Below the pieces are notes generated by a model. It had not been told where the DNA came from, did no database searches, and saw only the letters and a list, made by a program, of their open reading frames with translations. This document shows positions 44,138 to 55,554 of a stretch of DNA of 64,000 nt, piece after piece; within the stretch, counting starts at the first letter, position 1; every line of letters begins with the position of its first letter. This DNA comes from Apostichopus japonicus (taxonomy: Eukaryota > Echinodermata > Holothuroidea > Aspidochirotida > Stichopodidae), in assembly GCF_037975245.1 (NCBI RefSeq), contig NC_092562.1:7355001-7419000 (forward strand). Direction: 5' to 3'. The position numbers were made by a program, and so were the translations under genes.

Positions 44138-45307
44138 ATGTGGAGAGGTGTCAACCCATTTGGCATTGATGTCAGCCGATACGGAAACATCGGAAAGCTG
44201 ATGAGAGTTACAGCATATTGTCATCGTTTCATCAACCTATGCCTCAATAGAGATATTCCTGATACCAAAGCAGTCACAGTTAAAGAACTGCAATACACCA
44301 GAAATCAATGGATCCAGGTTGTCCAACAACAAGGTGTTAACAAAGAGATAAACCTGCTCAAGAATGGGGGAAGATATCAATTGATCAAACAACTTGATCT
44401 GTTTCTAGATGGGGATGTCATTCGTTGTGGTGGGAGGCTTGCAAATGCAAACCTCACAGAGGAAAGTCAAAAACCCACCCTTCTTCCTCGTGACAACAAG
44501 TTTACAACTCTAGTGATCAATAAGGCACATGACAGGGTTTTCCATGCTGGAGCAAGATCCACCTTGGCAGAAGTTAGATTGAGATATTGGATTCCTCATG
44601 GTCTTACTGAGATAAAAAAGTGTCTAAAGAGATGTCTCATCTACAGAAGAGTTCGAGGTGGGACATTTAGACCGCCCAAGATGGCCCAGTTGCCTGCAGA
44701 GAGAGTTCAAAGAGCCCCAGCCTTCAAATATACAGGTTTAGATTATATGGGACCTCTCTTCATTCGTGAAAAGAAAGACACTGAACATCAAAAACGGTGG
44801 ATTGCTATATTCACTTGTTTTACTACCAGAGCTGTACATCTGGAATTGATCGGAGATTGTTCAGCCGAGTCAGCAGTTCAAGCTGTGGAACGACTTATTG
44901 GGAGAAGAGGAACTCCACACACCATCCTGACAGACAATGCTCTTCAATTTAAGAAAGGAGCAAGTATTCTGCAAGCTATCTGGGGACAAAAGCCAAGTGA
45001 GGAAATAAGAGAATGTCTCACTGCCTTTTACTCTGAAAAGGGCATTAACTGGCGCTATATTCCTGAAAGGTCACCCTGGGTTGGCGGCTTCTATGAAAGA
45101 CTGGTAGATCTGGTGAAAAGAGCCATCAAGAAAACTCTGTGGAAGATGACCATTAAGGATGAAGATTTGAGAACCCTCATTGCTCAAATTGAGGGAACTC
45201 TTAATACCAGACCTCTTCTTCCATTGTCAGCTGATATTAATGATCAGTCTGTCCTAACACGCAAGTCTGATGGCTCCAATGTGCCAACTGGGCATGCCTC
45301 CTTCTAA
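44138..45307 (+). CDS. BEL/Pao integrase with upstream spacer (389-residue open frame)
   Basis: This is the longest real coding frame in the window. Residues about 130-175 form the zinc-binding N-domain: HDRVFH, RYWIP, then CLKRC. The catalytic core follows: first Asp in KYTGLDYMGPLF, second in TILTDNALQFKK, Glu in SPWVGGFYERLVDLVKRAIK. All three DDE residues are present. BEL integrases also carry TFRPPKMAQLPAERV before the core, as here. The frame ends near LSADINDQSVL and the C-terminal part continues in other frames. The zinc cysteines are spaced C-x3-C rather than the usual C-x2-C. Confidence 0.9.
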   Translation: MWRGVNPFGIDVSRYGNIGKLMRVTAYCHRFINLCLNRDIPDTKAVTVKELQYTRNQWIQVVQQQGVNKEINLLKNGGRYQLIKQLDLFLDGDVIRCGGRLANANLTEESQKPTLLPRDNKFTTLVINKAHDRVFHAGARSTLAEVRLRYWIPHGLTEIKKCLKRCLIYRRVRGGTFRPPKMAQLPAERVQRAPAFKYTGLDYMGPLFIREKKDTEHQKRWIAIFTCFTTRAVHLELIGDCSAESAVQAVERLIGRRGTPHTILTDNALQFKKGASILQAIWGQKPSEEIRECLTAFYSEKGINWRYIPERSPWVGGFYERLVDLVKRAIKKTLWKMTIKDEDLRTLIAQIEGTLNTRPLLPLSADINDQSVLTRKSDGSNVPTGHASF

Positions 45308-45720
45308 TGAGGAACCTACTGATCCAGATTATGACCCCAATCCTCGAGGAAAGGCAACTCTACTACGTCAATGGAAATTGAGAGAGAAGAAGCTTGATCA
45401 TTTCTGGAAGATCTGGCAAACACAATACCTACAGGAACTACGAGAAGCCCACCAAGCTCACTTCAGGTTGACCCGTGGTGAATTTTTTCGCCTACCACAG
45501 AAAGGTGAAGTCTGCCCTATTCGTGAAAGCACCCGAGAGTCACCTGGAAAATGGGGAGAGTTACAGATCATGTCCCATCTGCTGATGATGAGGTGCGATT
45601 TGTCAAGGTCAAACTTCCGTCAGGATTCAATACCAAACGAGGCGTAAAGGATCTGGTTCCACTAGAAGCAGACTTCAGCGGAAGTGACGATGACCACACT
45701 ACGACCCTCCTTTTCCTACC
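45308..45720 (+). pseudogene. BEL/Pao integrase C-terminal region
   Basis: The frame at 45270-45647 gives LLRQWKLREKKLDHFWKIWQ, QYLQELREAHQAHF, matching the WxxxQxxxxxFWxRWxxEYL region of BEL polyproteins. A shift near 45550 leads to GRVTDHVPSADDEVRFVKVK, RGVKDLVPLE, the end of the polyprotein. It lies 26 bp before the 3' LTR. Confidence 0.82.
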
Positions 45721-45745
45721 ACTTTGTTTGTTGGCCCCCGAAGAT

Positions 45746-48093
45746 TGTCGAGAACAAACATAAAGACTATATAACCATGAACAATCTTTATCTCTCAACT
45801 TTCTATTTCTATAACCATGAACAATCTATGTATCTCAACTTTCTATTTCTATAATATATAGTCAGGTGGGGTAAAAAAGAAACAATTTACCTAAAGTTTG
45901 ATATAACAAGAGATACATTTATGATTTATCATTTTTTATTCTTTTCAACTGGCAAGTAGGAACCTCTTCTGACATAACTGGAAGAAATTTTGTTTTTGCA
46001 AAGAATGAATACTAAATTTGAAAAAAAACATTGTTTTTTTTTACCCCCATTTTCACCCATTTTGGGGGTAAAAAAAACTTTGAGGGGGTAAAAAAAAAAC
46101 AACGTTATTAATAATAGAATATAGTTCTAGAAAATTGAGCAAGTCAAATTGTATGAATGAAAATCCATTTTCCTGGTCTTTATGTGTAGATCAAGGTATG
46201 TTGTAAAGACCATGTGCATTTCTGCAACATAGTTCCTTGCCATTTCACTCTAAATAGTATGGTGTCGACTTTGAAACATAAACATTTTTTGGGTATGTTT
46301 CCTTCCATGTTTGGTATACAACTGATATGTGTAACATGTTCAATATAAAAGTTGTCAAAACATTGATATAAGATATTTGTAGGTCAATATGGTATTTGTA
46401 AATGACAAAAAGCATGAATTTTAAAGCTCTCCCTCATAAAATTGTTAGGATTGAAATATCTGAAAGTCAGAATATGTATATTAAATGACAACAAGGTGAT
46501 CCTCTTCAAGGTGAGTGTTATAACTATAAAAATGGAAACAGGAAACCTTGTATTCTGAACAATATGAATGTCTGTAAAATGCTATAAGCCATATATGCTA
46601 CTGTATACCAACCAGATATAATTACCCATAGAAAATATAGGCCTAAGCTGATTATCATGCCATGGCTACAGTTACTTCACATATATAGGCCTAACCTACT
46701 GATGTACATAACTTTTTAAAGTGGTCCGTTATATGATACATGAGGGTTGCAAATGGAGTATATATTATTTTAATTCAGTAGGGCAGACACTGACATCCCA
46801 AAAGGCAACATTTTATGACGATTATAGGTTTTCCATCATCAATTCCCCCTCCCCCCGCTTCCCTCCTCCAGTCCTGACGACCCTCCTAATATATACCAGC
46901 CTAATTTAGAATTATCTTAGGCCTATACACGCCTAGAATTTAGGCTACCCCAGTCTCAAATGCTGAGCTAATGATGTTCCAGCCTTTTAAGGTCTAGCCT
47001 GTTCTCTTGTGCTATTCTCATTCTGTTAGGCTACCAAAGTATTTAACATTAGGCTAACTGCAGATAGACCCTCCACATTTTTATGGTAAACATCAATAAA
47101 AAATAATTACAACAATGAGATTCTGTGTCTTGAACACCTTTTACAGTAGATGGCAGATATTGGGGTAAATAAAAACAACTGTGGGGTAAATAAAAACTAG
47201 TTTTTTTACCCCATTCACACACTTTCTTTGGGGTAAAAACAAACAAGGTGTTTCTGGCACATGTGAAAATAGAGGGGTTAGTTGCATTATTACATCTTGT
47301 AGAGACATCTTCCAATGTGTAAAAACTGTACTTAGGAACTTGGCATCATTCATAGGTTTTATGAAATAAAAAGTTTCGGAGGAGTAGTGGGAAGTTCAAA
47401 ATTGTCGATTTCCGTGTTTGCAGGTTCAAAGTTCCAGTTCTCAGCAAAGGGGGTAGTTATTGGTCTACAAAATATGTTACAAACAACTACAGACATTTAG
47501 TTATAATATACACCACACAACAAGTTTAAATTCCACTCTTCCTGGCCTATAGGGGGGTTGTTTGTTTTTACCCCAACTACCCCCTTGTTTTTTTTTACCC
47601 CACTTGACTATACCTATTTAACTATACCTTGTAAGTATTGTTGCTATGGAGATGGAATTCTAGGGTGTGAGCCAGTGAAAGTCCGAAAGTTGGTGCTTAT
47701 GGAGGTCAGGCAGGTTGAAGGAGAGATAAGGAGAGATGGACGTCTGAGGGGTTAGAGATGTATGTGTGTGTGTTTCTACAGTGTATGCTATATGTAGTGT
47801 AGACTACTTATGATATTGTGTGAGAGGAAGGGAGTTCACTGTTCACTTTGACTTGGAATTGGCCTTGTGTTGTTGTGCTGGCTGTTGGGAAATGAAGGGT
47901 ATGGCTGAGTGAAGTGACTGCAAACTGATGGAGACCTGAGAGATTGAGTGAAGGAGTTGGGACTGGAGTAGTGAAGGAATAAAAGTCACAGAACATTATA
48001 AATATTCTCCATCTTATCTTTGGAGTTCCACACTTCCGCATGAAACTTTTCAGCTTTGTCGGGACTAAACTAACATCGATCCTCTACTCGACA
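45746..48093 (+). repeat. BEL/Pao 3' LTR, split
   Basis: The pieces are 45746-45858 and 47613-48093. It ends CTCTACTCGACA followed by the ACGTT duplication. A GGAATAAAAGTCACAG segment near 47977 could serve as a polyadenylation signal. Confidence 0.92.
45859..47610. mobile_element. TAGTCARGTGGGG-tipped element in the 3' LTR, 1.75 kb
   Basis: The ends are TAGTCAGGTGGGGTAAAAAA and TTTTTTACCCCACTTGACTA, flanked by TA (45857-45858 and 47611-47612; a TATA duplication is also possible). The LTR is continuous across it. GGGGGTAAAAAA words are repeated in both orientations near each end (46040-46100, 47160-47250, 47570-47600). It has no transposase. Confidence 0.82.
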
Positions 48094-48378
48094 ACGTTTT
48101 AGGTTTTCATATTTTAATGTTTGTATCTCATATCCTGTTTTAAAATGTCTCATGTTTTCATATTCTTACAATTGTTTGATATTGTATGTTTTAGGTTATC
48201 ATATTTTAATGTTTGTATCTCATATCCTGTTTTAAAATTTCTGTTTTTATATTCTTACAATTGTTTGATACTGTACGTTTTAGGTTTTCATATATTAATG
48301 TTTGTATCTCATATCCTGTTTTATACAAGCATGCAATTACCCTCATGGTTTAATAAAGTTGATCTAATCTAATCTAAC
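48094..48378 (+). repeat. LINE 3'-UTR minisatellite and tail, right part
   Basis: Three copies of a unit of about 80-92 bp follow: TTTTAGGTTTTCATATTTTA, ATGTTTGTATCTCATATCCT, then TTCTTACAATTGTTTGATA. The end is CATGGTTTAATAAAGTTGAT and CTAATCTAATCTAAC, a LINE-type terminus with short tandem tail. It continues the interrupted sequence at 36808. Confidence 0.75.
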
Positions 48379-48984
48379 ATCTTCCAAAAGTACTGGTAGC
48401 TTTCCGTGACAACCATCAACAGTTACATTGCTCTGACATAGAGTGTCATACACCGATTTCATGTATATAGAGCGGCAGACAACACTGAACGGTGTTCGGT
48501 TTATGAAAGTGACGTTGACATACTGTGCTGTAGACCAATGTGATAGAAAAATTATCTACTGTATGCTACAAAACTCGTCTAGGGCTCTCGGCCTATTCCA
48601 ATTGTGTGTAATTAACTTCACAATTGGGAAATATCAAATTGGTACCACCCTGGAAGCTGGAACACATCACATGACAGTCCATGCAAGGTGACCACGTGTC
48701 CTTTGATGTAGTTCTTCTAGCCTATTTAGGCTTTCTATGGTTGTGACAAATAGCTTGATTCAAGCTATAGCAGACAATTACAGCATTGTTTTCTAATGTA
48801 CTGTATAATGTGATACCATCCTGATACATGCTATATCAGAAAGAAATTCACCGAACGGTTTTTTACTCCTTCAGTACTAAATGATGGAAAATTGTAGTGT
48901 AAATGCTGCAGATCTATAAAACTTAAGTAATTTGATACATACCCAAATACATAGAATATCATGTTAGCCTTGTCACAAGTAATA

Positions 48985-49090
48985 ATAATCATAATAATTT
49001 ATTCTTATATAGCGCTTTACATCAAAAGAAAGATCTCAAAGCAGCTTCACAGAAACACATAAAATAATACAACTTAAAAATATTAGTCTA
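48985..49090 (-). mobile_element. L2/CR1-like LINE 3' tail
   Basis: It reads TTTATTCTTATATAGCGCTT, TACATCAAAAGAAAGATC, TCAAAGCAGC. On the minus strand this is GCTGCTTTGAGA...TAAAGCGCTATATAAG plus an AATTATTATG-type tail. It resembles the end of the LINE at 20720-20780. Only the 3' UTR is present. Confidence 0.65.
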
Positions 49091-49399
49091 AAAATATTGC
49101 ATCCTAAGAATTACAGAAATAAATAACTTAACAATAATTATTAAAAAGCAATTAATTTCAGAAATTAAAGACAAAAGCAATAAAATATGACAGCATACAA
49201 TAAAACTAAAATACTAAACTATTACAGCCGAAATAGTCATCAAAAGATGAATACATGTTGGTCAAATGACACCAAAGTTGGTCAAATGACACCAAAGTTA
49301 AGAAGCATTCTGTTGTAGGATCTTAGTGTACTCTAGCACACTGAAATCAACCTCTTGAATCATTCAGTTGAAACTAGTGCTGTTTTACAATATGTAGGA

Positions 49400-51350
49400 T
49401 TCAAAAAGTGATGTCCGAAACACATGGTGATGTCCGAAACATACTTTTAAGCAACCCTTTTTAATTCCCCAGTGAATGAGGTCGCCAGGAGGAAAATCCT
49501 CTGGCGACTAGATCTTTATTGTTCCCAAATTCTGGTCGCCCAGATTGAAAATGTGATCGCCACTCTGATATGCTAAATATTAGTACAAAAAACACTAGGC
49601 CTAGGCTCAACATCGAGTAGCACTACTCTCAGTACTGACTACACTAACGTTGAACTATAGTATAATTAAGTTCTAATTCCCGCACTTTGATAGTCGTGGC
49701 AACATAAGGCCCGTGTGTACACACATGTATGGGACAATACCGTAACGTAAACAATAGCTACAGTACCGCTCACATATAACTGGACATGTGTATGCGCACA
49801 GAATCGTATAAAGACGTATAAACACGTACAACAATTTTAGGAAATGCTTACCGTTAAATACTGGCGTTAAACAACATTTCGTATTTATTCCAATAAAGAT
49901 CCACAAAGGATAAAAATGCTAAGTAGAGCTTACTTAAAGAGAAATAGAAACTGCATGTACATGGTCATTTTAAGTATTGAAATACTATGCAAAGAGATTC
50001 AGTTCACCGAAACACCCCTTTTCCTTACCACCTGAAGAAAACCGTCTTTTATAAATTATAGTACCTTACAGTACTTTACATTTGATACCAAAGTTACTTC
50101 TACAACAGCTTCCCAAAATTTTTGTGTGTCGCAATAGGTTAAGTTTTAACCGCACAGTACAATAATTTGCATATTACACCAAAATTTACACTCGGCGTCC
50201 AGATGGCGGGAAAATGTTCAATGTGTTGTTGTTGTGTTGTTCGGTCGTTCCCATGGTGCGATGAACTTGGGCAAGTTCGAATGTCGATGGCCTACTTATG
50301 TTCCGTGACCAATGTCAATGGGAATTAGATGCATGTTACAACGGTATGGTACGTAGACCACTACGACATGTGTGTACAGCGGTCTTAAGAAATTATTGTT
50401 GCTCTGAACTTTGCAAAAATTTGGAACGGGAAATCTATTCAATATTAATTTTATAGCAACGTGCGTGTAGTCAGTAAGTACATTTCAGTTTTTTGTAAAG
50501 CATTGGTGAAATTTTCAGTTGCAAAAACTGATCGCCACAGTATTATAGGGCTGGCGACTAGCATTAATTTTTCGAGAAATTCTAATCGCCAGCCGAGAAT
50601 TGTGGTCGCCAATGCGACCATGGCGACCGTAATTAAAAAGGGTTGCTTTTAAGGTTATTTTGCTATAATATTTGGTAAAGATGGAAAAAGTTTTTGAGTA
50701 GTGCAGTATGTATGTTTGCAACAACAGAACTTGTCATAATATATTGTCTTTTTTTCAAGCAATGTTAACTTAAACTTGCCCTGGACATCACTGTTGTTTC
50801 GGACATCACACACATGGACGGAAAAATTGAAATGGTTATCAAATCAAAACGGATGAGTAGAAATGTGTCATGTACATACTGTAGTTGAGGGAGTTACTCA
50901 TGCTCTAATTAGAGCAACAAAACAGTCTTGTGCGTTTTCACATACTTCATATATTAGTTGCTTCATGATGTTTTGGACATCAGCAAAATGTGGACGGAAA
51001 CATTTTGCATGTTAACTTGATTGTGTATTACAATGTGGCTGAATGGACCATGCATCTGATATACAACTATGACAGTATTGATAAAGCACACCACTTTCAA
51101 CATTTGTTATTTAACATCAAACTACGCCACTCACAAAATGGTGTAAAAATGTGGACGGAAAAAGTAATGTCCGAAACACTGGTTCGGTTTCGCAAATTCA
51201 TTGGTGAAATTTTCTGAAATATTTATGAGAGGGAACCTATAGCCAGAAAGTTCAATCATGAAAAAACTTGTTGAGAATAGCTCCAAGTACATATAGTGCA
51301 GATTGAAAATGGCAACATTTTCCGTCCACATTTTGGCACCTCTGGGAGTA
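49400..51350. repeat. Old repeat with GTCCGAAAC and TGGACGGAAAA words (copy 2)
   Basis: GTGATGTCCGAAACA occurs twice at 49407-49438; complements occur near 50775-50805, 50970 and 51165. TGGACGGAAA recurs near 50815, 50990 and 51153, with TTTCCGTCCACATTTTGG at 51318. It is split by the MITE at 49451-50646 and shares its vocabulary with 34690-35640. Confidence 0.55.
49451..50646. mobile_element. GCAACCCTTTTTAATT-tipped MITE, 1.2 kb
   Basis: The ends are GCAACCCTTTTTAATT and AATTAAAAAGGGTTGC, flanked by TTTTAA (49445-49450 and 50647-50652). Subterminal TCGCCAG/CTGGCGA words are repeated at both sides. It is non-coding. A partial inverted copy is at 10190-10715. Confidence 0.85.
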
Positions 51351-51599
51351 TAGCATAGGATATGAATATCTCAGGAAGTTGTCTATGCTATGGTAGATAC
51401 AGTTAGGTGGACTCTCTCCATGGGATTAATTTTTGTATCTCTAGAATCTCTAATTATTTTGTTACAATGCTCCAAATGCCATGTATGCTAATTTGAGCGC
51501 TTAAACATGAACAGACCCACGTCTACTTTATTCAAGAGATGCATAGTATGGAAAGCGATGAGAGTTACTGACAAAACGAATGGGGTGGTAAGATAATCT

Positions 51600-53815
51600 T
51601 TAATCATAGTTCTTCATAAAGACGGGGTGTTGCTATTCTTCTCAACCCAAATTATGCTTTTGACAGACTTAGGATTGTGCGTTTCAACAGCCGAAGGCGC
51701 ATTATAGTTGAGGCTATGCTTTTGCAGTTGGTCTTCACCCTAGTTAACCTGTATGACCCAAGCTTCGATGATCCATCTTTCTTCTCCTCGATCAATCTTA
51801 AACTTGCTAATTTTAACTGGGAATGTATAGTTATTGGGGGAGACTTTAACTTTGTATTCAATTTAAAGATGGATAAAGAAGGGGGTAATCCTAGAACAAA
51901 TTTTAATGCCAGGGAAAAATGCAAGGATTTAATGAGGACCTAAGATCTCATATATGTATGAAGGAGCAAAACCCTGGGTATAAAAGATTCACCTGGTACT
52001 CAAACAAAATTAACGGTATTCATTGCAGACTCAATTTTTTCCTTACTTCACAACATTTACTTATTCGGTGACAAGAATTTTTTTCTCTGCCAGTATCAAT
52101 TCTGATCACTCAGTTGTTCTTTTAGATATAAAGGTATTAAAGGAGGACAGATGCCCAAGTTTTTGGAAATTTAATAATTCATTGCTTAATGATCCGGATT
52201 ACAAGACTTTTATACTCACCACCATTTCAAGAGGTATAGACAATTATCAGGGTTGTAATCCCTCATTTAGATGGAAACTAATCTAAAGTCCCCTATACAC
52301 ATAATGCTTATGTGGCTTATAGATAAAAGAAGGCTAGGGAGGGACGCCACAATGAAATAACTTTGATGAAGGAAATTTCAGTCAACGAACAAGATTTCTC
52401 CCATACTAACTACCCTGTTTGTTAAGAAAAATATAAAAATATAAGGTATTCAAGCTCCATCTAAGGGCAAGGTGGAGAGTACAGCATCTAGAAAGGCGTA
52501 ACAAAAAGTCCTGTATTATTCAAAACTAAAAATGGCAGAAGGGATTGAGATGGTGGATCGCCCCCAAATTCTGAAGGAGTTGAGTGACTTTGCAAAGTTC
52601 TTTATAAAAGTGCGATATGTGCAATCCTAATTATATTTTCCATGATTTGAATGGTGACTCTAAGCTCACTTTTGATGAGGCATTGGTCTGTGAGGGGAGT
52701 CTCACAGAGGATGAATGCAGGGTGACCTATTATCTTTGAACTACCGTAAAAGCCCAGGAAGTGATGGTTTGACAGTCGAATTCTGTAAACATTTTTGACT
52801 AGTATTGGAAATTTAGTTACAACTTCCCTAAATTATGCATATGACCACTTACAATTCTCCCCTGGTCAAGGCCGTAGTATTATTACTCTTATCGGAAGCC
52901 CCAGAAAGACGCAACTCTTGGGAAAAACTACTGCCCAATTGACTCCTTAATATAGACTACAAGATTTGTTCAAAGGCTCTTGCCTCAAGGATTAAGTCTG
53001 TCATTACATCTCTTATCAATCAGAACCAAACTGGCTTTGTTAAAATAGATTTATAGGAGAAAATATTCCTTTCACACTTGATGTTATAGATTTCTGTAGA
53101 GAAAATAATCTGCCAGATCTATTACTCTTGGTAGAATTCAAGAAGGCCTTGGATAGATTAGAGTGGAATTTTATATTCATATGTGTAACATTCTTTAACT
53201 TTAAGGAGGGGTTTATTAGATGAATTCATACTTTGTATTCTAATGCTTCTGCCAGCGTATGTAATAATGTCTACTCATACCCTTTCTTTCCAATTTCAAG
53301 AGGGGTCAGACTGGGCTGCCCGTTAAGCCCCTATATATTTATTATCTGTGCAGAAGTACTTGCCCTTAAAATAAACAATTCTCCCTTTATTAAAGGTAAT
53401 TCCATTGTTAACAATGATACTTTAAGTTTTACAGTATGCTGATGATACAGTTATTATCTTGACAGGTCTTATGAGTCTCTATAAGAGACAATTGATATTT
53501 TGAAGATTTTGAAAGTTCTTCAGGTTTGAAAGTCAATTACCAAAATCTAACATTTTTCCACTCGGTCCACTGGCCCATTAAATACCGTATTTCCTTAACA
53601 ATTTTCACTTCAGTTTACTTTTGGTCCGGTTACTTTACTTGGCATTACCTTTGACAATAGTAATGATAGACCATTTCACCTGAACTACGTACCAAAGCTT
53701 TCCCCGTCTCAAAAGTTTGCTTTTCTCTGGTCACAACGTGACCTGACCCCTATTGGGAAAACTCACAATTGCTAAGTCTTTTGGGCTTTCCCAGCTTGTC
53801 TTCCTCTTTTACCTA
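51600..53815 (+). mobile_element. L1/Tx1-like LINE ORF2 relic (copy 2)
   Basis: The endonuclease is readable. The frame at 51677-51943 gives VNLYDPSFDDPSFFSSINLK and ECIVIGGDFNFVFNLKMDKE, with the GDFN motif. 52023-52286 gives SDHSVVLLDI, the catalytic SDH end of the domain. About 52730-52790 gives NYRKSPGSDGLTVEFCK. 53233-53442 gives ISRGVRLGCPLSPYIFIICA, and QYADDTVII follows at 53434, the YxDD site. Stops and shifts are frequent. It ends at a MITE inserted at 53819 and may resume after 54706. Confidence 0.82.
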
Positions 53816-53818
53816 ATC

Positions 53819-54706
53819 TAGTGTTTACACAGGTCCAAAAATCGGGAACCGGGTACCCGAGAGCCATAACCCGTGGGGTATCCGGGTACCCAGAAAATAA
53901 AATTGTTTACCCTCGTGTATCACGATTTTCAAGAAACTACATATTGGATGCTATAATAAATGAATTATATTCTCCACTGAAAATGTTTTCATGTACAAAT
54001 ACGTAAGTGGATAAGGTATAAAACCTTCCTCAATAATTTCTACTTGCTAAAATTGTTTCTTTCATTAACTTGTTAATAACTTTATATAATTAACATCACT
54101 ACTAACATCGCAATGCCGCCGCTGCTTATGTTTGCTCTCCACATCTATTGATATACATATCAATTTAGCTCTTAAACAGTTTTTACTACTACTATCTGTT
54201 ATGCAGGCCCAGCGTTTGCATTACTGTAGCTGCGAGATTGCGCAATTCGCGCAATTTCATCGCATTAGGAATAAACGTTTAGTAAAAAGCCACTTGCGAT
54301 TATTTTTTTTTAGTTATCCCGTCTTTAATCCATAAGTTACATCTCGTAAAATTCCTTTTCAGTTTTACCTTCTATGAAACAAACAAATGAATAAATAATA
54401 ATTGTGAGAATTCCTTCAATTTCTTCCACATGGTAGCCTAACAACACACTAAGTAAATGGTGAAATCTAGCCTAACCATCTGTTTATTCGCTGAAGTTGT
54501 GACGCAGTTATAAGATATCCATGGAATACTTTCATTATTGCTGTTATCTTAGACCACATGGTAGCCTAACACAATGGGAAAATCTTGCCTAACCATCAGT
54601 TTGCAAAAAAAAAAAAAAAAATCACACTGCGTAGGATTCGGGTAATAAATAAGGAACCGGGTAGTATCGCGTCGGGCGGGTATCCGGATACCCCGTGCAA
54701 ACACTA
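53819..54706. mobile_element. TAGTGTTTRCAC-type MITE, near-complete copy
   Basis: The ends are TAGTGTTTACACAGGTCC and CCCCGTGCAAACACTA. It is the better copy of the family at 4897-5480. I could not find a convincing target duplication. It is inserted in the LINE relic. Confidence 0.75.
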
Positions 54707-54840
54707 TTGGACACAATAACATGGTTATATGCTAAAATAATAAAGCTTTGGTTGACACAATCAGATTGAGCATCAAAGTGTTTTGTTTTGTATTATTTGT
54801 GTTCATTTTCAATTTTGGTGGAAAATTGAAATACTTTATA

Positions 54841-55548
54841 CAGGGATGTAAGTGCAGCAAAAAAAAAAAAAAAACGGAAAACTATTCGGAGACCCCGGGT
54901 GAATGCCGTCCTAACACATCCTACTCCTAGCTCTGACTACTTACACACTATCGTTATGTTAGGCTAGCTCAGAAGTATTAGCGCTAACACATCTTACTCC
55001 TAGTTCTTACTACTTACACACTATCGTTATGTTAGGCTAGCTCAAAGTTACGAATACGTTGCAGCGAACTACGGAATAAAAAACTGTCTCACATTCGAAT
55101 GCGATCACAAATATCGACTTTCATATGCGTATCCCGTAGATTTCCGCCGCTCACAAATATCACAAGCGTTAATTCCGAAACTTATGTCGAGCACCAGCAG
55201 TTACGAAGATATTAATTAGCAGTCCAATCAACGTGAATTAGGCAAGGTTTTTCAACGACAGAAATGAGCTATGGCGATTTGAAGTTCGCACGTACCCAAC
55301 GATATTCACATGGCACAATGTTGTACAGTGCAATGCGATGATGCAAAACAGGAATGGTATTTTGATTGATCGATGAGTGAAAGTTGAAGTTAGCTTGCTG
55401 CAACGGGCCAGGCATTTTTGCCGCGTTGTGTCTTTGATATTCGAACAATTTTGTGGAACTTTATTGGAATTAAAAAAAAACGGAAGACTTACATCCCTGT
55501 AAAAAAAAAACCGGATTTCCGTAAAAATACGGAAGACTTACATCCCTG
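54841..55548. mobile_element. CAGGGATGTAAG-type MITE with 6-bp duplication
   Basis: The ends are CAGGGATGTAAGTGCAGC and GGAAGACTTACATCCCTG, flanked by TTTATA (54835-54840 and 55549-55554). A second CTTACATCCCTG copy at 55488-55499 shows that the right tip is duplicated. It contains a direct repeat TACTTACACACTATCGTTAT (54938 and 55011). No coding sequence. Confidence 0.8.
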
Positions 55549-55554
55549 TTTATA

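Larger units (their letters stand above)
39085..48093 (+). mobile_element. BEL/Pao LTR retrotransposon with internal deletion and hits in both LTRs
   Basis: The 5' LTR starts TGTCGAGAACAAAC at 39085 and ends CTCTACTCGACA at 42956. The 3' LTR runs 45746-48093 with the same tips. ACGTT flanks the element at 39080-39084 and 48094-48098. Without later insertions the LTRs are about 596 and 594 bp. A primer-binding-like TGGTAGCAGAGCGAGG lies 3 bp after the 5' LTR. The internal part (42957-45745) holds a gag start, RNase H and integrase; protease and reverse transcriptase are deleted. The domain types are those of BEL/Pao. Confidence 0.92.

Noticed and set aside
45859-47610. GGGGTAAAA words considered as telomere-like repeats
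   Set aside because: They are irregularly spaced, inverted at the two ends, and bounded by terminal inverted repeats within an LTR, so they belong to a transposon.
39085-48093. LTR element considered as an endogenous retrovirus
   Set aside because: RNase H and integrase are of BEL/Pao type, no envelope gene is visible, and ends and primer site fit BEL/Pao.
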